Below, piece after piece: positions 25,469 to 33,749 of a DNA stretch of 64,000 bases. A model generated the notes under the pieces. That model was given only the letters and a program-made list of their open reading frames with translations. It was not told the DNA's origin and searched no databases. Source of the stretch: Lachnospiraceae bacterium (GTDB lineage Bacteria; Bacillota; Clostridia; Lachnospirales; Lachnospiraceae); the NCBI GenBank assembly GCA_016287675.1, contig JAEFAR010000009.1, positions 1 to 64,000 of the forward strand. Direction: 5' to 3'. Within the stretch, counting starts at the first letter, position 1; the number at the start of each line of letters is the position of its first letter. A program made the position numbers and the translations under genes.

Positions 25469-26634
25469 TGTTTAAGTATAATTGCCTCAACAAGATCTCT
25501 AAGGTCGGAACTCAGAACTTCGGTGAAAACTATACAGCAACAGATGACATCAATGACGCTGATGCCATCCTTGTAAGAAGCGCTACAATGCATGACATGA
25601 CCTTTGGAAAGAACGTAAAGGCCATTGCAAGAGCAGGTGCAGGCGTTAACAACATTCCTCTTGACCGTTGCGCAGAGGAAGGCATAGTTGTTTTCAACAC
25701 TCCCGGAGCAAATGCCAACGGAGTTAAGGAACTGGTCATCGCAGGCATGCTTCTTGCCGCACGTGATATTACAGGCGGTATCAACTGGGTACAGACCATT
25801 AAGGAAGAGCCCGAGATCGCCAAGATGGTGGAAAAAGGCAAGTCCAACTATGCAGGTACGGAGATCCAGGGAAAGAAGCTGGGTGTCATCGGACTCGGAG
25901 CCATCGGTGTTTTGGTTGCCAATGCTGCTGTGGGCCTCGGAATGGAAGTTTACGGATGTGACCCTTACATCTCGGTAGAGAACGCATGGAAGCTTTCCCG
26001 TTCCGTAAAGGCTGTAAAGACCCGTGAAGAGATCTTCAAAAAATGCGATTACATCACGGTCCACGTTCCGCTTCTTGATGATACCAGGAACATGATCAAT
26101 GCAGAGACCATTAAGACCATGAAGAACGGAGTCATCATCCTGAACTTTGCGAGAGATCTTCTTGTAAATGACGATGATATGGCAGCTGCACTTGCTGCAG
26201 GCAAGGTTAAGAAGTACGTTACGGATTTCCCCAACGCGAAGAGCGCGAAGATGGCAGGAACTATCGCCATCCCTCATCTCGGAGCATCCACGGAGGAGTC
26301 TGAAGACAACTGCGCTGTAATGGCAGTCAAGGAACTGGTTGAATACCTTGAGAACGGTAACATCATCAATTCCGTTAACTATCCTTCGGTTGATGCAGGC
26401 ATATGCAGAACGGCTGCAAGGATCTGCATCCTTCACAAGAACATCCCCAACATGCTCACTCAGTTCACAGGCGCTTTCTCTGCTGAAGGCATCAACATTG
26501 AGAACATGGTGAACAAGAGCAAGGGAGATTCAGCTTACTCCGTACTTGATGTTGCAAACGTTAACGATGATATCGTTAAGAAGGTGAGCGCCATCGAGGG
26601 CGTAAGATCCGTACGTGTTATAAAAGTACAATAA
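25468..26634 (+). CDS. serA: D-3-phosphoglycerate dehydrogenase
   Basis: A 388-residue member of the D-2-hydroxyacid dehydrogenase family with an N-terminal catalytic half, NAD-binding GLGAIGVLVANAAVGLG (about residue 140), the substrate arginine in LNFARD, the catalytic histidine in PHLGASTEESE, and a C-terminal ACT domain (about 318-388), which in SerA proteins binds serine for feedback control. It makes the substrate for SerC. It is coupled to serC by TAATG overlap. No serB phosphatase is adjacent; the window has several HAD phosphatases, but none is linked to this step. Confidence 0.95.
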   Translation: MFKYNCLNKISKVGTQNFGENYTATDDINDADAILVRSATMHDMTFGKNVKAIARAGAGVNNIPLDRCAEEGIVVFNTPGANANGVKELVIAGMLLAARDITGGINWVQTIKEEPEIAKMVEKGKSNYAGTEIQGKKLGVIGLGAIGVLVANAAVGLGMEVYGCDPYISVENAWKLSRSVKAVKTREEIFKKCDYITVHVPLLDDTRNMINAETIKTMKNGVIILNFARDLLVNDDDMAAALAAGKVKKYVTDFPNAKSAKMAGTIAIPHLGASTEESEDNCAVMAVKELVEYLENGNIINSVNYPSVDAGICRTAARICILHKNIPNMLTQFTGAFSAEGINIENMVNKSKGDSAYSVLDVANVNDDIVKKVSAIEGVRSVRVIKVQ

Positions 26635-26660
26635 TAGGGCAATAACTGACAATAATCTCA

Positions 26661-26689
26661 TTGCTTTTAAGACCAAAATAATGTAGAAT
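26661..26689 (+). promoter_or_regulatory. promoter of the ABC exporter pair
   Basis: TTGCTT (26661-26666), 17-bp spacer, TAGAAT (26684-26689). The expected start of transcription falls inside the serA terminator hairpin. Confidence 0.5.
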
Positions 26690-26690
26690 C

Positions 26691-26726
26691 AGAGTGTTCG
26701 TTTTTTGCGGACACTCTTTTATTTTT
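26691..26726 (+). terminator. terminator of serC-serA
   Basis: AGAGTGTTCG / CGGACACTCT 10-bp stem (one G-T pair), loop of six T and a G, then TTTTATTTTT. It ends five bases before the ATG of the next gene. Confidence 0.8.
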
Positions 26727-26730
26727 GCTT

Positions 26731-28476
26731 ATGAAACGATCATTCAAGTACCTTTTTGAAAACAAAACAGCTATCATAATCGGCTACATCATCAAGATCT
26801 CAGGAACTGTAGTCGGTCTTTTTGTACCCAGGATCATGAAAATGCTGATCGATGACATTGTCCCCATTGTAAAGGAAACGGGGGACTGGACAGAGTTCAT
26901 CGGTTTCAGCCTGTTCATGTTTTTTTGCGCACTTTTTGACAGGTGTTTTAACGTTATCGCAAACAGAAGAGCAGCCAAGTATTCGATGCTTGCCATCCGC
27001 CATCTTCGTTACGATCTTTACAAAAAGATCCTTTCTCTTTCCGGAAAGAAGACCGATGAATTCGGCATTCCGTCCCTTGTCTCAAGACTCACTTCCGATT
27101 CCTACAACATCCATACTTTTTTTAATATTATGCAGCGCATGGGCGTCAGAGCTACATTTATCACCATCGGCGGACTCATAATGTGCGCCACTCTTGACCC
27201 TGTTCTTACCCTTACCCTTGTTGCCACTTTCCCCTTTGTTTTCGGAGTGGTCTTTTTCATTTCCAAAAAGGGCATCCCTCTTTACACTTCTGTTCAGAAT
27301 GCCGTGGACAAGATGGTCAGGATCATGAGAGAAGATGTGTCGGGCATACGTGTCATCAAAGCTCTTTCGAAGGAGGATTACGAGAGGGAGAGGTTCGAAG
27401 GAGCCAATTCTGAAACCGTTTCCGAAGAACTGAAGGCATCGGGAGTAACAGCGATCTCGGGGCCGGTCATCAGTCTTTTCCTGAACATGGGTCTTGTCCT
27501 TGTCATCATAGTCGGTGCCTATCGTGTGAATTCAGGCGCCATAAAGGGCGGAACCATTATCGCGTTTTTGACCTATTTCACCACCATCCTCAATTCCATC
27601 ATCGCAGTCAACCGTATCTTTGTTAACTATTCCAAGGCTTCCGCTTCAGCCGGGCGCATCTTTGCAGTTATGGATGCGGAGGATGACCTTAAGGTGATCC
27701 CTTATTCGGGAACGGCTTCCAAAAACGCCCCCAAGATCGAGTTCAGGCATGTTTTCTTCAGTTTCAGCGAGAATAAGGAAGACAACGAAGAAAAATATGT
27801 TTTAAATGATATAGATTTCATTCTTGAAAAGGGAGAATCCCTGGGAGTGATCGGAGCCACAGGTTCCGGAAAGACTACGATCATCAGCCTTCTCATGAGG
27901 TTCTACGATCCCACAAAGGGACAGATCCTGATCGACGGACGGGACATTAAGACCTACCCCTTGAATGAACTCAGGCGTATGTTCGGTGTCGCTTTCCAGA
28001 ACGATATCATTTTTGCGGAAGCAGTAGATGAAAACATCCGTTTCGGAAGGGAGATCTCGGATGAAGATGTGGAAAGAGCCGCAAAAGCAGCCTGTGCCTA
28101 TGAATTCATCTTGGGGAAGGAAGCAGGCTTTAAGCACGAAGCAGCCATTAAAGGCGCGGATTTCTCAGGAGGCCAGAAACAGAGGCTGTTCATTTCCAGA
28201 GCTCTGGCAGCCCACCCGGGCATACTGATCCTGGACGATTCCTCATCAGCCCTTGACTACAAGACCGATGCTGATCTGAGAGAGAACATAAACAATGATT
28301 ACAGTGACTGTACGCTGATCTCCGTGGCTCAGAGGATCAGCTCCGTAATGAAGATGAGTAAGATACTCGTGATCGATGACGGAAAGATCATCGGTCTCGG
28401 AAGTCACGAAGAACTTTTAAAAAACAACGAAGTCTATAAGGAGATAGCAGCTACACAGCTGGGAAGCTTATTGTAA
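26731..28476 (+). CDS. ABC exporter half, degenerate site subunit
   Basis: A 581-residue type IV ABC exporter: six-helix transmembrane domain (about 1-300) fused to an ATPase domain. Walker A is GATGSGKTT near residue 375, the signature is FSGGQKQR, and Walker B reads ILILDDSSSALD, with Asp where the catalytic Glu is usual. This is the pattern of the subunit carrying the degenerate site in heterodimeric exporters (TM287/288, BmrCD type). The stop overlaps the next gene's ATG (TAATG). No Shine-Dalgarno precedes ATG 26731; TTG 26725 in the same frame is an alternative. Substrate unknown. Confidence 0.88.
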   Translation: MKRSFKYLFENKTAIIIGYIIKISGTVVGLFVPRIMKMLIDDIVPIVKETGDWTEFIGFSLFMFFCALFDRCFNVIANRRAAKYSMLAIRHLRYDLYKKILSLSGKKTDEFGIPSLVSRLTSDSYNIHTFFNIMQRMGVRATFITIGGLIMCATLDPVLTLTLVATFPFVFGVVFFISKKGIPLYTSVQNAVDKMVRIMREDVSGIRVIKALSKEDYERERFEGANSETVSEELKASGVTAISGPVISLFLNMGLVLVIIVGAYRVNSGAIKGGTIIAFLTYFTTILNSIIAVNRIFVNYSKASASAGRIFAVMDAEDDLKVIPYSGTASKNAPKIEFRHVFFSFSENKEDNEEKYVLNDIDFILEKGESLGVIGATGSGKTTIISLLMRFYDPTKGQILIDGRDIKTYPLNELRRMFGVAFQNDIIFAEAVDENIRFGREISDEDVERAAKAACAYEFILGKEAGFKHEAAIKGADFSGGQKQRLFISRALAAHPGILILDDSSSALDYKTDADLRENINNDYSDCTLISVAQRISSVMKMSKILVIDDGKIIGLGSHEELLKNNEVYKEIAATQLGSLL

Positions 28477-30257
28477 TGGCAAAAGACAAACAGACGGGAG
28501 TCAGTAAGGCAGTTGAACATGCGAGAGACCCGAAAGCGGCGGCAAGGTTTCTCTGGCGTTATCTGAAGGAATTCAAGTTCCTTCTGTTTGCTGCGCTTGC
28601 TTTGACTCTGGCAGCCAATTCCTTTGCCCTCATCGGCCCCAGACTTTCCGGAACCGCCATAGATGCTTTAAGAGGAAAAGGAGATGTGGATTTTGACATC
28701 GCCTTCCGATATGCAGGGATCATGGCTGCTTTTTACCTGATCTCCGCAGTCCTTTCCTATGCTCTGGCCCTCCTCATGAGAAGCATTTCCCAGAAGATCG
28801 TTAAAAGAATGAGGAAGGATGTCTTCGATAAGCTTATGAAGCTTCCCGTTTCCTACTTTGACAAGCATATGGCGGGAGACATCATAAGCCGTGTTTCCTA
28901 TGACATTGACGTGATCAATACATCTCTTTCAAACGATGTGGTACAGATCCTTGCAAGCATAGTGACCGTTGTGGGATCTTTCGTCATGATGCTGATCATT
29001 TCGCCTGTTCTTGTTATCGTCATGTGTGTTACCATCCCCGTTTCTCTGCTGTATACCGCTCATATGACAAAACTCACAAGACCCAGGTTTTCATTGCGTT
29101 CCGCGAAACTCGGAAAGATGAACGGCTATGTGGAGGAAACCGTGGGAGGTCAGAGAGTCATTCAGGGATATGCCTGCGAGGATGTTTACACCGGCAGGTT
29201 CTCTGATGTCAACGTGGAAGCTACGGAAGCCTACTACAATGCAGACTATCTGAATGCTACCATCGGACCCACCGTGAATTTCATAAACAACCTCTCCATG
29301 TGTCTTGTGACTGTGTTTGGCGCTTTACTTTTCTTCTTCGGTTTCATGACACTGGGAGATATTACATCCTTCGTGCTTTATTCCAGAAAGTTTTCCGGAC
29401 CCATCAACGAAGCGGCCAACATCTTCGGAGAACTTCAGTCAGCACTGGCTGCAGCTGAAAGAGTGAACAGGATCCTGTCCGAGGACAATGAACCCGCGGA
29501 TCTGAAAGATGCACTCGAGCTCACCGACGTTAAGGGAGACGTGATGATTGAGAACGTGGATTTCGGGTACGATCCGGAGAAGGTCATCCTTAAGGACTTC
29601 TCTCTGGAAGCAGGTCACGGAAAACTCATCGCAGTTGTGGGACCTACGGGAGCAGGGAAGACAACTCTCATTAATCTCCTTATGAGATTCTACGATCCCG
29701 TAAGCGGTCGGATCCTGATCGACGGACATGAGAACAACACCGTTACAAGAAAGTCCTTAAGAGGAAGCTTTGCCATGGTGCTTCAGGACACCTGGGTCTT
29801 CGGAGGCACTATCTTTGAAAACATTGCATACGGTAAAGAGGATGCAACCATGGAGGAAGTGGTAAACGCTGCCAAGACCGCAAGGATCCACTCCTACATC
29901 ATGAGACAGCCTCAGGGCTACGACACTGTACTCACGGAGGACGGTGTGAACATATCAAAAGGGCAGAAGCAGCTCCTTACCATTGCCAGAGCCATGCTGA
30001 ACGATGCTTCTATGCTGATCCTTGATGAAGCTACTTCAAACGTGGACACCAGAACGGAAAAAAAGATCCAGGCAGCCATGGAAAAACTCATGGAGAACAA
30101 GACCTGCTTCATCATCGCCCACCGCCTTTCCACCATTCAGCATGCGGATGAGATCATCGTCGTTAACGACGGAAGGATCGTAGAAAAGGGCAGACACGAG
30201 GAACTGATGGAGAAGAGGGGTGCTTACTACGAGTTGTATGCTGCGCAGATCAAATAG
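28476..30257 (+). CDS. ABC exporter half, catalytic subunit
   Basis: A 593-residue partner of the upstream exporter half with the same plan: six helices (about residues 30-320) then an ATPase domain with Walker A GPTGAGKTT, signature ISKGQKQ, Walker B MLILDEATSNVD (canonical Glu) and H-loop AHRLST. Together the two would make a heterodimeric drug, lipid or peptide exporter. It starts on the overlapping TAATG, so it is coupled to the first half. A region of about 130 nt separates it from the peptidase gene downstream. Confidence 0.9.
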   Translation: MAKDKQTGVSKAVEHARDPKAAARFLWRYLKEFKFLLFAALALTLAANSFALIGPRLSGTAIDALRGKGDVDFDIAFRYAGIMAAFYLISAVLSYALALLMRSISQKIVKRMRKDVFDKLMKLPVSYFDKHMAGDIISRVSYDIDVINTSLSNDVVQILASIVTVVGSFVMMLIISPVLVIVMCVTIPVSLLYTAHMTKLTRPRFSLRSAKLGKMNGYVEETVGGQRVIQGYACEDVYTGRFSDVNVEATEAYYNADYLNATIGPTVNFINNLSMCLVTVFGALLFFFGFMTLGDITSFVLYSRKFSGPINEAANIFGELQSALAAAERVNRILSEDNEPADLKDALELTDVKGDVMIENVDFGYDPEKVILKDFSLEAGHGKLIAVVGPTGAGKTTLINLLMRFYDPVSGRILIDGHENNTVTRKSLRGSFAMVLQDTWVFGGTIFENIAYGKEDATMEEVVNAAKTARIHSYIMRQPQGYDTVLTEDGVNISKGQKQLLTIARAMLNDASMLILDEATSNVDTRTEKKIQAAMEKLMENKTCFIIAHRLSTIQHADEIIVVNDGRIVEKGRHEELMEKRGAYYELYAAQIK

Positions 30258-30353
30258 GATAAAATCCTTGTAAAAATCTGTTTTTTGCTGTAAATTACCT
30301 TATGAAGTTCTTTTAAACAAAGAGATGATTTAAGAGAGGTTATTAGTTTTAGG

Positions 30354-30386
30354 AAAGGAGTGTCGGACAGATTCCGACGGAAAAAC
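30354..30386 (+). promoter_or_regulatory. ribosome binding site separated from its start by a hairpin
   Basis: AAAGGAG (30354-30360) is 26 nt from ATG 30387. The hairpin GTCGGA-CAGAT-TCCGAC (30362-30378) fills 17 of these, leaving an effective spacing of 9 if folded. Confidence 0.45.
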
Positions 30387-32084
30387 ATGGTTAAATTTTC
30401 GGAGATCAAATACGAAAGGCCTGATCTTAAGAAATTCGAGGCATTTGAAAATGAATGTCTGGACAGAGCAGAGAAGGCAACAAGCTATGATGAGTTTAAG
30501 AAGGCTCTCATGGACGGTGAGGAGAAAGAGAAGGAACTGGGAGATCTGATCCAGGTCTGCTACATCAGATCCACCATGAACAAGGCAGATGAATTCTATT
30601 CAAAGGAGCAGGAATTCCTTGATGAAGAACTTCCCAAACTTATGCCTTTGAACAAGCGGCACAGTGAAGTCCTTTTACATTCGAAGTTCAGAAAGGAATT
30701 TGATGCTGAATTCGGAGACATCATCAATAAGACTGAAGAGAAGCTTCTCATTCTTAAGAATGAAAAACTCATCCCTCTTCAGATCGAAGAGAACAAACTG
30801 ACTGAAGAGTATTCCCAGATCGCAGCAAAGTGCAAGACGGATTTCAGAGGCGAAGAGTGCAATTTCTACGGACTTCTCCGTCATATGCAGTCCACTGACA
30901 GAGCCGAAAGAAAAGAAGCTTTTGAAGCATGGGCTTCTCTTTACGAGAGTGTTTCAAAGAAGCTTGATGAAGTGTACGACAAGCTGGTGGCGCTCAGAGT
31001 TAAGAAAGCTGAGATCGTAGGATTTAAGAATTACAGAGAATTTGCTCTTCTTGAAAGTGAGCATTTCGATTACACCAAGGAAGATCTGGCAAACTTCAAG
31101 AAACAGGTCATCGATATCATAGTTCCCGAAGCTGCGAAGCTCTACGAAGAGCAGAGAAAGAGACTCGGACTTGAGAAACTTGAGTACTATGATGAGCAGC
31201 TTGTTTTCCCCGAAGGAAATGCGAAGCCCATCGGAAACAGAGAGCAGATGGTTAAATGGGCACAGGAGATGTATTCCGAGCTTTCACCCGAAACAAAGGA
31301 ATTCTTTGATTTCATGGTAAAGTATGAGCTCTTTGATCTTGAGACAAAGCCCAACAAGCATCTTGGCGGTTACATGACACTGCTGCCCAAGAGCAAGGCA
31401 CCATTCATCTTCTCAAACTTCAACGGAACCTCCGCAGACGTGGAAGTCCTTACCCACGAGGCGGGCCATTCGTTTGAAGGCTATGTTTCTTCAAGGATAC
31501 AGCCTCTTTCACAGCTTGTAATGTCCACCAGTGACATCGACGAGATCCATTCCATGACCATGGAGCATCTTACCTATCCCTGGATGGACAAGTTCTTCGG
31601 AGATAAGGTGGGCAAGTTCAGATATGCTCATCTCACCGAGGCTTTAAAGGTCATCCCTTACCTCTGTGCAGTTGACGAATTCCAGTGCAGAGTATTCGAT
31701 AATCCCACCATGACGGCGGATGAGAGATACGCTGTATGGCATGATATCGAAAAGACGTTCCTTCCCTGGAGAAGCTACGACGGAAATGAATTCCTTGAAA
31801 AGGGCGGTTTCTGGATGCAGAAGCAGCACATCTTCCTGTATCCGTTCTATTACATAGATTACGCTCTTGCACAGATCGGTGCTTTTCAGATCTATGGCAA
31901 GGCTCTTAAGAACAAAGAAGAGGGATGGAATTCCTATCTTACCCTTTGCAAGATGGGCGGAAGCAGAGGATATCTGGATCTTCTCAAAGGCGCCGGTCTT
32001 GAAAGCCCCTTTAAGGACGGAAGCGTTAAAAAGGCAGTTGAAGGAGCTCTTGAACAGATCAAGGTTTTTGAAAGGAGTATATGA
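30387..32084 (+). CDS. M3-family oligoendopeptidase
   Basis: A 565-residue zinc peptidase of the M3 (thimet/oligopeptidase F) family. The HExxH motif appears as LTHEAGHSFEGY near residue 355 and the third zinc ligand is probably the Glu in IDEIHSMTMEHL, about 25 residues later. M3 enzymes cut short cytoplasmic peptides. The helical N-terminal half is normal for the family. GTG 30360 is an in-frame alternative start but lies on the ribosome site itself; ATG 30387 is preferred. It is coupled to the DJ-1/PfpI gene downstream by a 4-nt overlap. Confidence 0.88.
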   Translation: MVKFSEIKYERPDLKKFEAFENECLDRAEKATSYDEFKKALMDGEEKEKELGDLIQVCYIRSTMNKADEFYSKEQEFLDEELPKLMPLNKRHSEVLLHSKFRKEFDAEFGDIINKTEEKLLILKNEKLIPLQIEENKLTEEYSQIAAKCKTDFRGEECNFYGLLRHMQSTDRAERKEAFEAWASLYESVSKKLDEVYDKLVALRVKKAEIVGFKNYREFALLESEHFDYTKEDLANFKKQVIDIIVPEAAKLYEEQRKRLGLEKLEYYDEQLVFPEGNAKPIGNREQMVKWAQEMYSELSPETKEFFDFMVKYELFDLETKPNKHLGGYMTLLPKSKAPFIFSNFNGTSADVEVLTHEAGHSFEGYVSSRIQPLSQLVMSTSDIDEIHSMTMEHLTYPWMDKFFGDKVGKFRYAHLTEALKVIPYLCAVDEFQCRVFDNPTMTADERYAVWHDIEKTFLPWRSYDGNEFLEKGGFWMQKQHIFLYPFYYIDYALAQIGAFQIYGKALKNKEEGWNSYLTLCKMGGSRGYLDLLKGAGLESPFKDGSVKKAVEGALEQIKVFERSI

Positions 32085-32632
32085 TGATCAGGATTGCTGT
32101 TTTTGCAGCTGACGGCTGCGAGGAAATTGAAGCTTTGACGGTTGTTGATCTTTTGAGAAGGGCGGGGATGGACACAGACATTATCTCCATTTCCGACAAT
32201 AAGGCTGTCACCGGTTCACACAGGATCGTTTTTGGAGCTGAGAAGCGTTTTAACGATGTGAACATGGATGATTACGATGCCCTCATCCTTCCCGGCGGTA
32301 TGCCGGGAACCAACAATCTGGCAACTCATACCGGAGTTTGCACCACTGTTAAGAATTTCGCCGCAAGCGGAAAGCTTTTGGCAGCAATCTGTGCGGCACC
32401 CAGTGTTCTGGGCGGCCTTGGAGTGCTTGAAGGCAAAAAAGCCACCTGTTATCCCGGCTTTGAAGAAAAGCTCTTGGGGGCAGAGGTCCTGACCGACAGG
32501 GTAGTTGCCGACGGCAACATCATTACATCCAGAGGAATGGGGACAGCCATAGATTTCGGTCTTGCGATCATCGAGTATTTCGCAGACACGAATGTGACGG
32601 ATGAACTGGCGGCATCCATTCTATACAAATAA
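32081..32632 (+). CDS. DJ-1/PfpI family protein
   Basis: A 183-residue protein of the DJ-1/ThiJ/PfpI superfamily. The nucleophile elbow cysteine is in AAICAAPSVLG (near residue 104), the conserved glutamate in FAADGCEEIEALTVVDLLRRAG, and a LILPGGMPG loop precedes. Members act as deglycases, chaperones or proteases; the closest annotated class is the YajL/DJ-1 type often proposed to guard against oxidative or glycation damage. AAAGGAG stands before ATG 32081, and the start overlaps the peptidase stop. manA follows 18 nt later. Confidence 0.88.
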   Translation: MMIRIAVFAADGCEEIEALTVVDLLRRAGMDTDIISISDNKAVTGSHRIVFGAEKRFNDVNMDDYDALILPGGMPGTNNLATHTGVCTTVKNFAASGKLLAAICAAPSVLGGLGVLEGKKATCYPGFEEKLLGAEVLTDRVVADGNIITSRGMGTAIDFGLAIIEYFADTNVTDELAASILYK

Positions 32633-32650
32633 ATCCGGAAGGTGCAGAAA

Positions 32651-33583
32651 ATGACAGACTTATTGTTTATTTCTCCCGTTTTTAAGGAAATGATCTGGGG
32701 AGGAAACAGAATGAGGGATATCTACGGCTACGATATCCCCGGAGAAGATACAGGCGAATGCTGGGCGATCTCGGCTCACGAGAACGGTGACGACACAGTT
32801 GTGGGAGGAGAGTTCGACGGATGGAAGCTGAGCAGGCTCTATGCCGAGCATCAGGAATTGTTCGGAGACGGAAAAAAGAAATTCCCTCTTCTGGTCAAGA
32901 TCATCGATGCAAAGGCGGATCTTTCGGTACAGGTTCATCCCGATGATGCCTATGCCTTTGAGCACGAGAACGGAAGCCTCGGAAAGACGGAATGCTGGTA
33001 CATTCTCGACTGCGATGAGGACGCCACCATTGTCATCGGTCATAACGCAAAAAATAAGGAAGAACTGGCGGATATGATACACAACGGACGCTGGAACGAT
33101 CTGATCACCCCCAGACCCATTAAGAAAGGTGATTTTTTCCAGATCGAGCCCGGAACCGTACATGCCATCAAGGCGGGTACGCTGATCCTCGAAACACAGC
33201 AGTCCAGCGATGTGACCTACAGACTTTACGATTACGGCAGGCTTCAGAACGGAAAGCCCCGTCAGCTTCATATCGAACAGAGCATAGATGTTATAAAATG
33301 TCCTCACAAGGATGTTCTGAGCGCATGTAAAAAGTATGACCGTGGCGATGCAAAGATCGAGGAGCTTGTTGACTGCGCTTTTTATAAGGTCTGGAAGACG
33401 GATCTTAAGGGAAAAGCTAACTTCGATGCGCCGACGACCTACAGATTGTTCTCGGTACTTGAGGGAAGCGGAAAGATCAACGGATGTGAGATACGAAAGG
33501 GACAGCATTTTATCATGCCTCTCGGATATGGAGCTTACACTGTTGAAGGAGATTTAAGCATCATTAATTCCGAAGCAAAATAG
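32651..33583 (+). CDS. manA: mannose-6-phosphate isomerase, class I
   Basis: A 310-residue type I phosphomannose isomerase that interconverts mannose-6-phosphate and fructose-6-phosphate. Zinc ligands are visible in VQVHPDDAYAFEHENG and in GKTECWYIL, and in the later IEPGTVHAI segment; the short length is usual for Firmicutes ManA (about 310-320). GGAAGG is 10 nt before ATG 32651. The three genes peptidase, PfpI and manA are closely spaced and probably share a transcript. Confidence 0.93.
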   Translation: MTDLLFISPVFKEMIWGGNRMRDIYGYDIPGEDTGECWAISAHENGDDTVVGGEFDGWKLSRLYAEHQELFGDGKKKFPLLVKIIDAKADLSVQVHPDDAYAFEHENGSLGKTECWYILDCDEDATIVIGHNAKNKEELADMIHNGRWNDLITPRPIKKGDFFQIEPGTVHAIKAGTLILETQQSSDVTYRLYDYGRLQNGKPRQLHIEQSIDVIKCPHKDVLSACKKYDRGDAKIEELVDCAFYKVWKTDLKGKANFDAPTTYRLFSVLEGSGKINGCEIRKGQHFIMPLGYGAYTVEGDLSIINSEAK

Positions 33584-33602
33584 AAATAAGAAATTGGCAA
33601 TG

Positions 33603-33629
33603 TTAGCACTCATTCAAAATGAGTGCTAA
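33603..33629. promoter_or_regulatory. CIRCE operator (HrcA site)
   Basis: TTAGCACTC, 9 bp, GAGTGCTAA: the exact consensus CIRCE inverted repeat. It lies 7 bp before the -35 of htpG. Followed by TTTTTT, it may also serve as terminator of manA. Confidence 0.93.
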
Positions 33630-33636
33630 TTTTTTC

Positions 33637-33664
33637 TTGACTTTTGGAAACTAAGGGATATAAT
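33637..33664 (+). promoter_or_regulatory. promoter of htpG
   Basis: TTGACT (33637-33642), 16-bp spacer, TATAAT (33659-33664). Confidence 0.8.
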
Positions 33665-33691
33665 ATCTTCTTGGATAAAACAAAAATTTTT

Positions 33692-33730
33692 AGAAGCTTC
33701 GGGATAATGAGGGCTTTGAAGCTTCTTTTT
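33692..33730 (+). promoter_or_regulatory. hairpin with T run in the htpG leader
   Basis: AGAAGCTTC (33692-33700) and GAAGCTTCT (33718-33726) form a 9-bp stem followed by TTTTT, between promoter and gene. It resembles an attenuator, though the loop of 17 nt is large. Confidence 0.45.
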
Positions 33731-33749
33731 AAGATCTGGAGGTAATACA

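Noticed and set aside
25393-26436. 347-codon minus-strand frame opposite serA
   Set aside because: Shadow frame; serA has full family motifs and coupling to serC.
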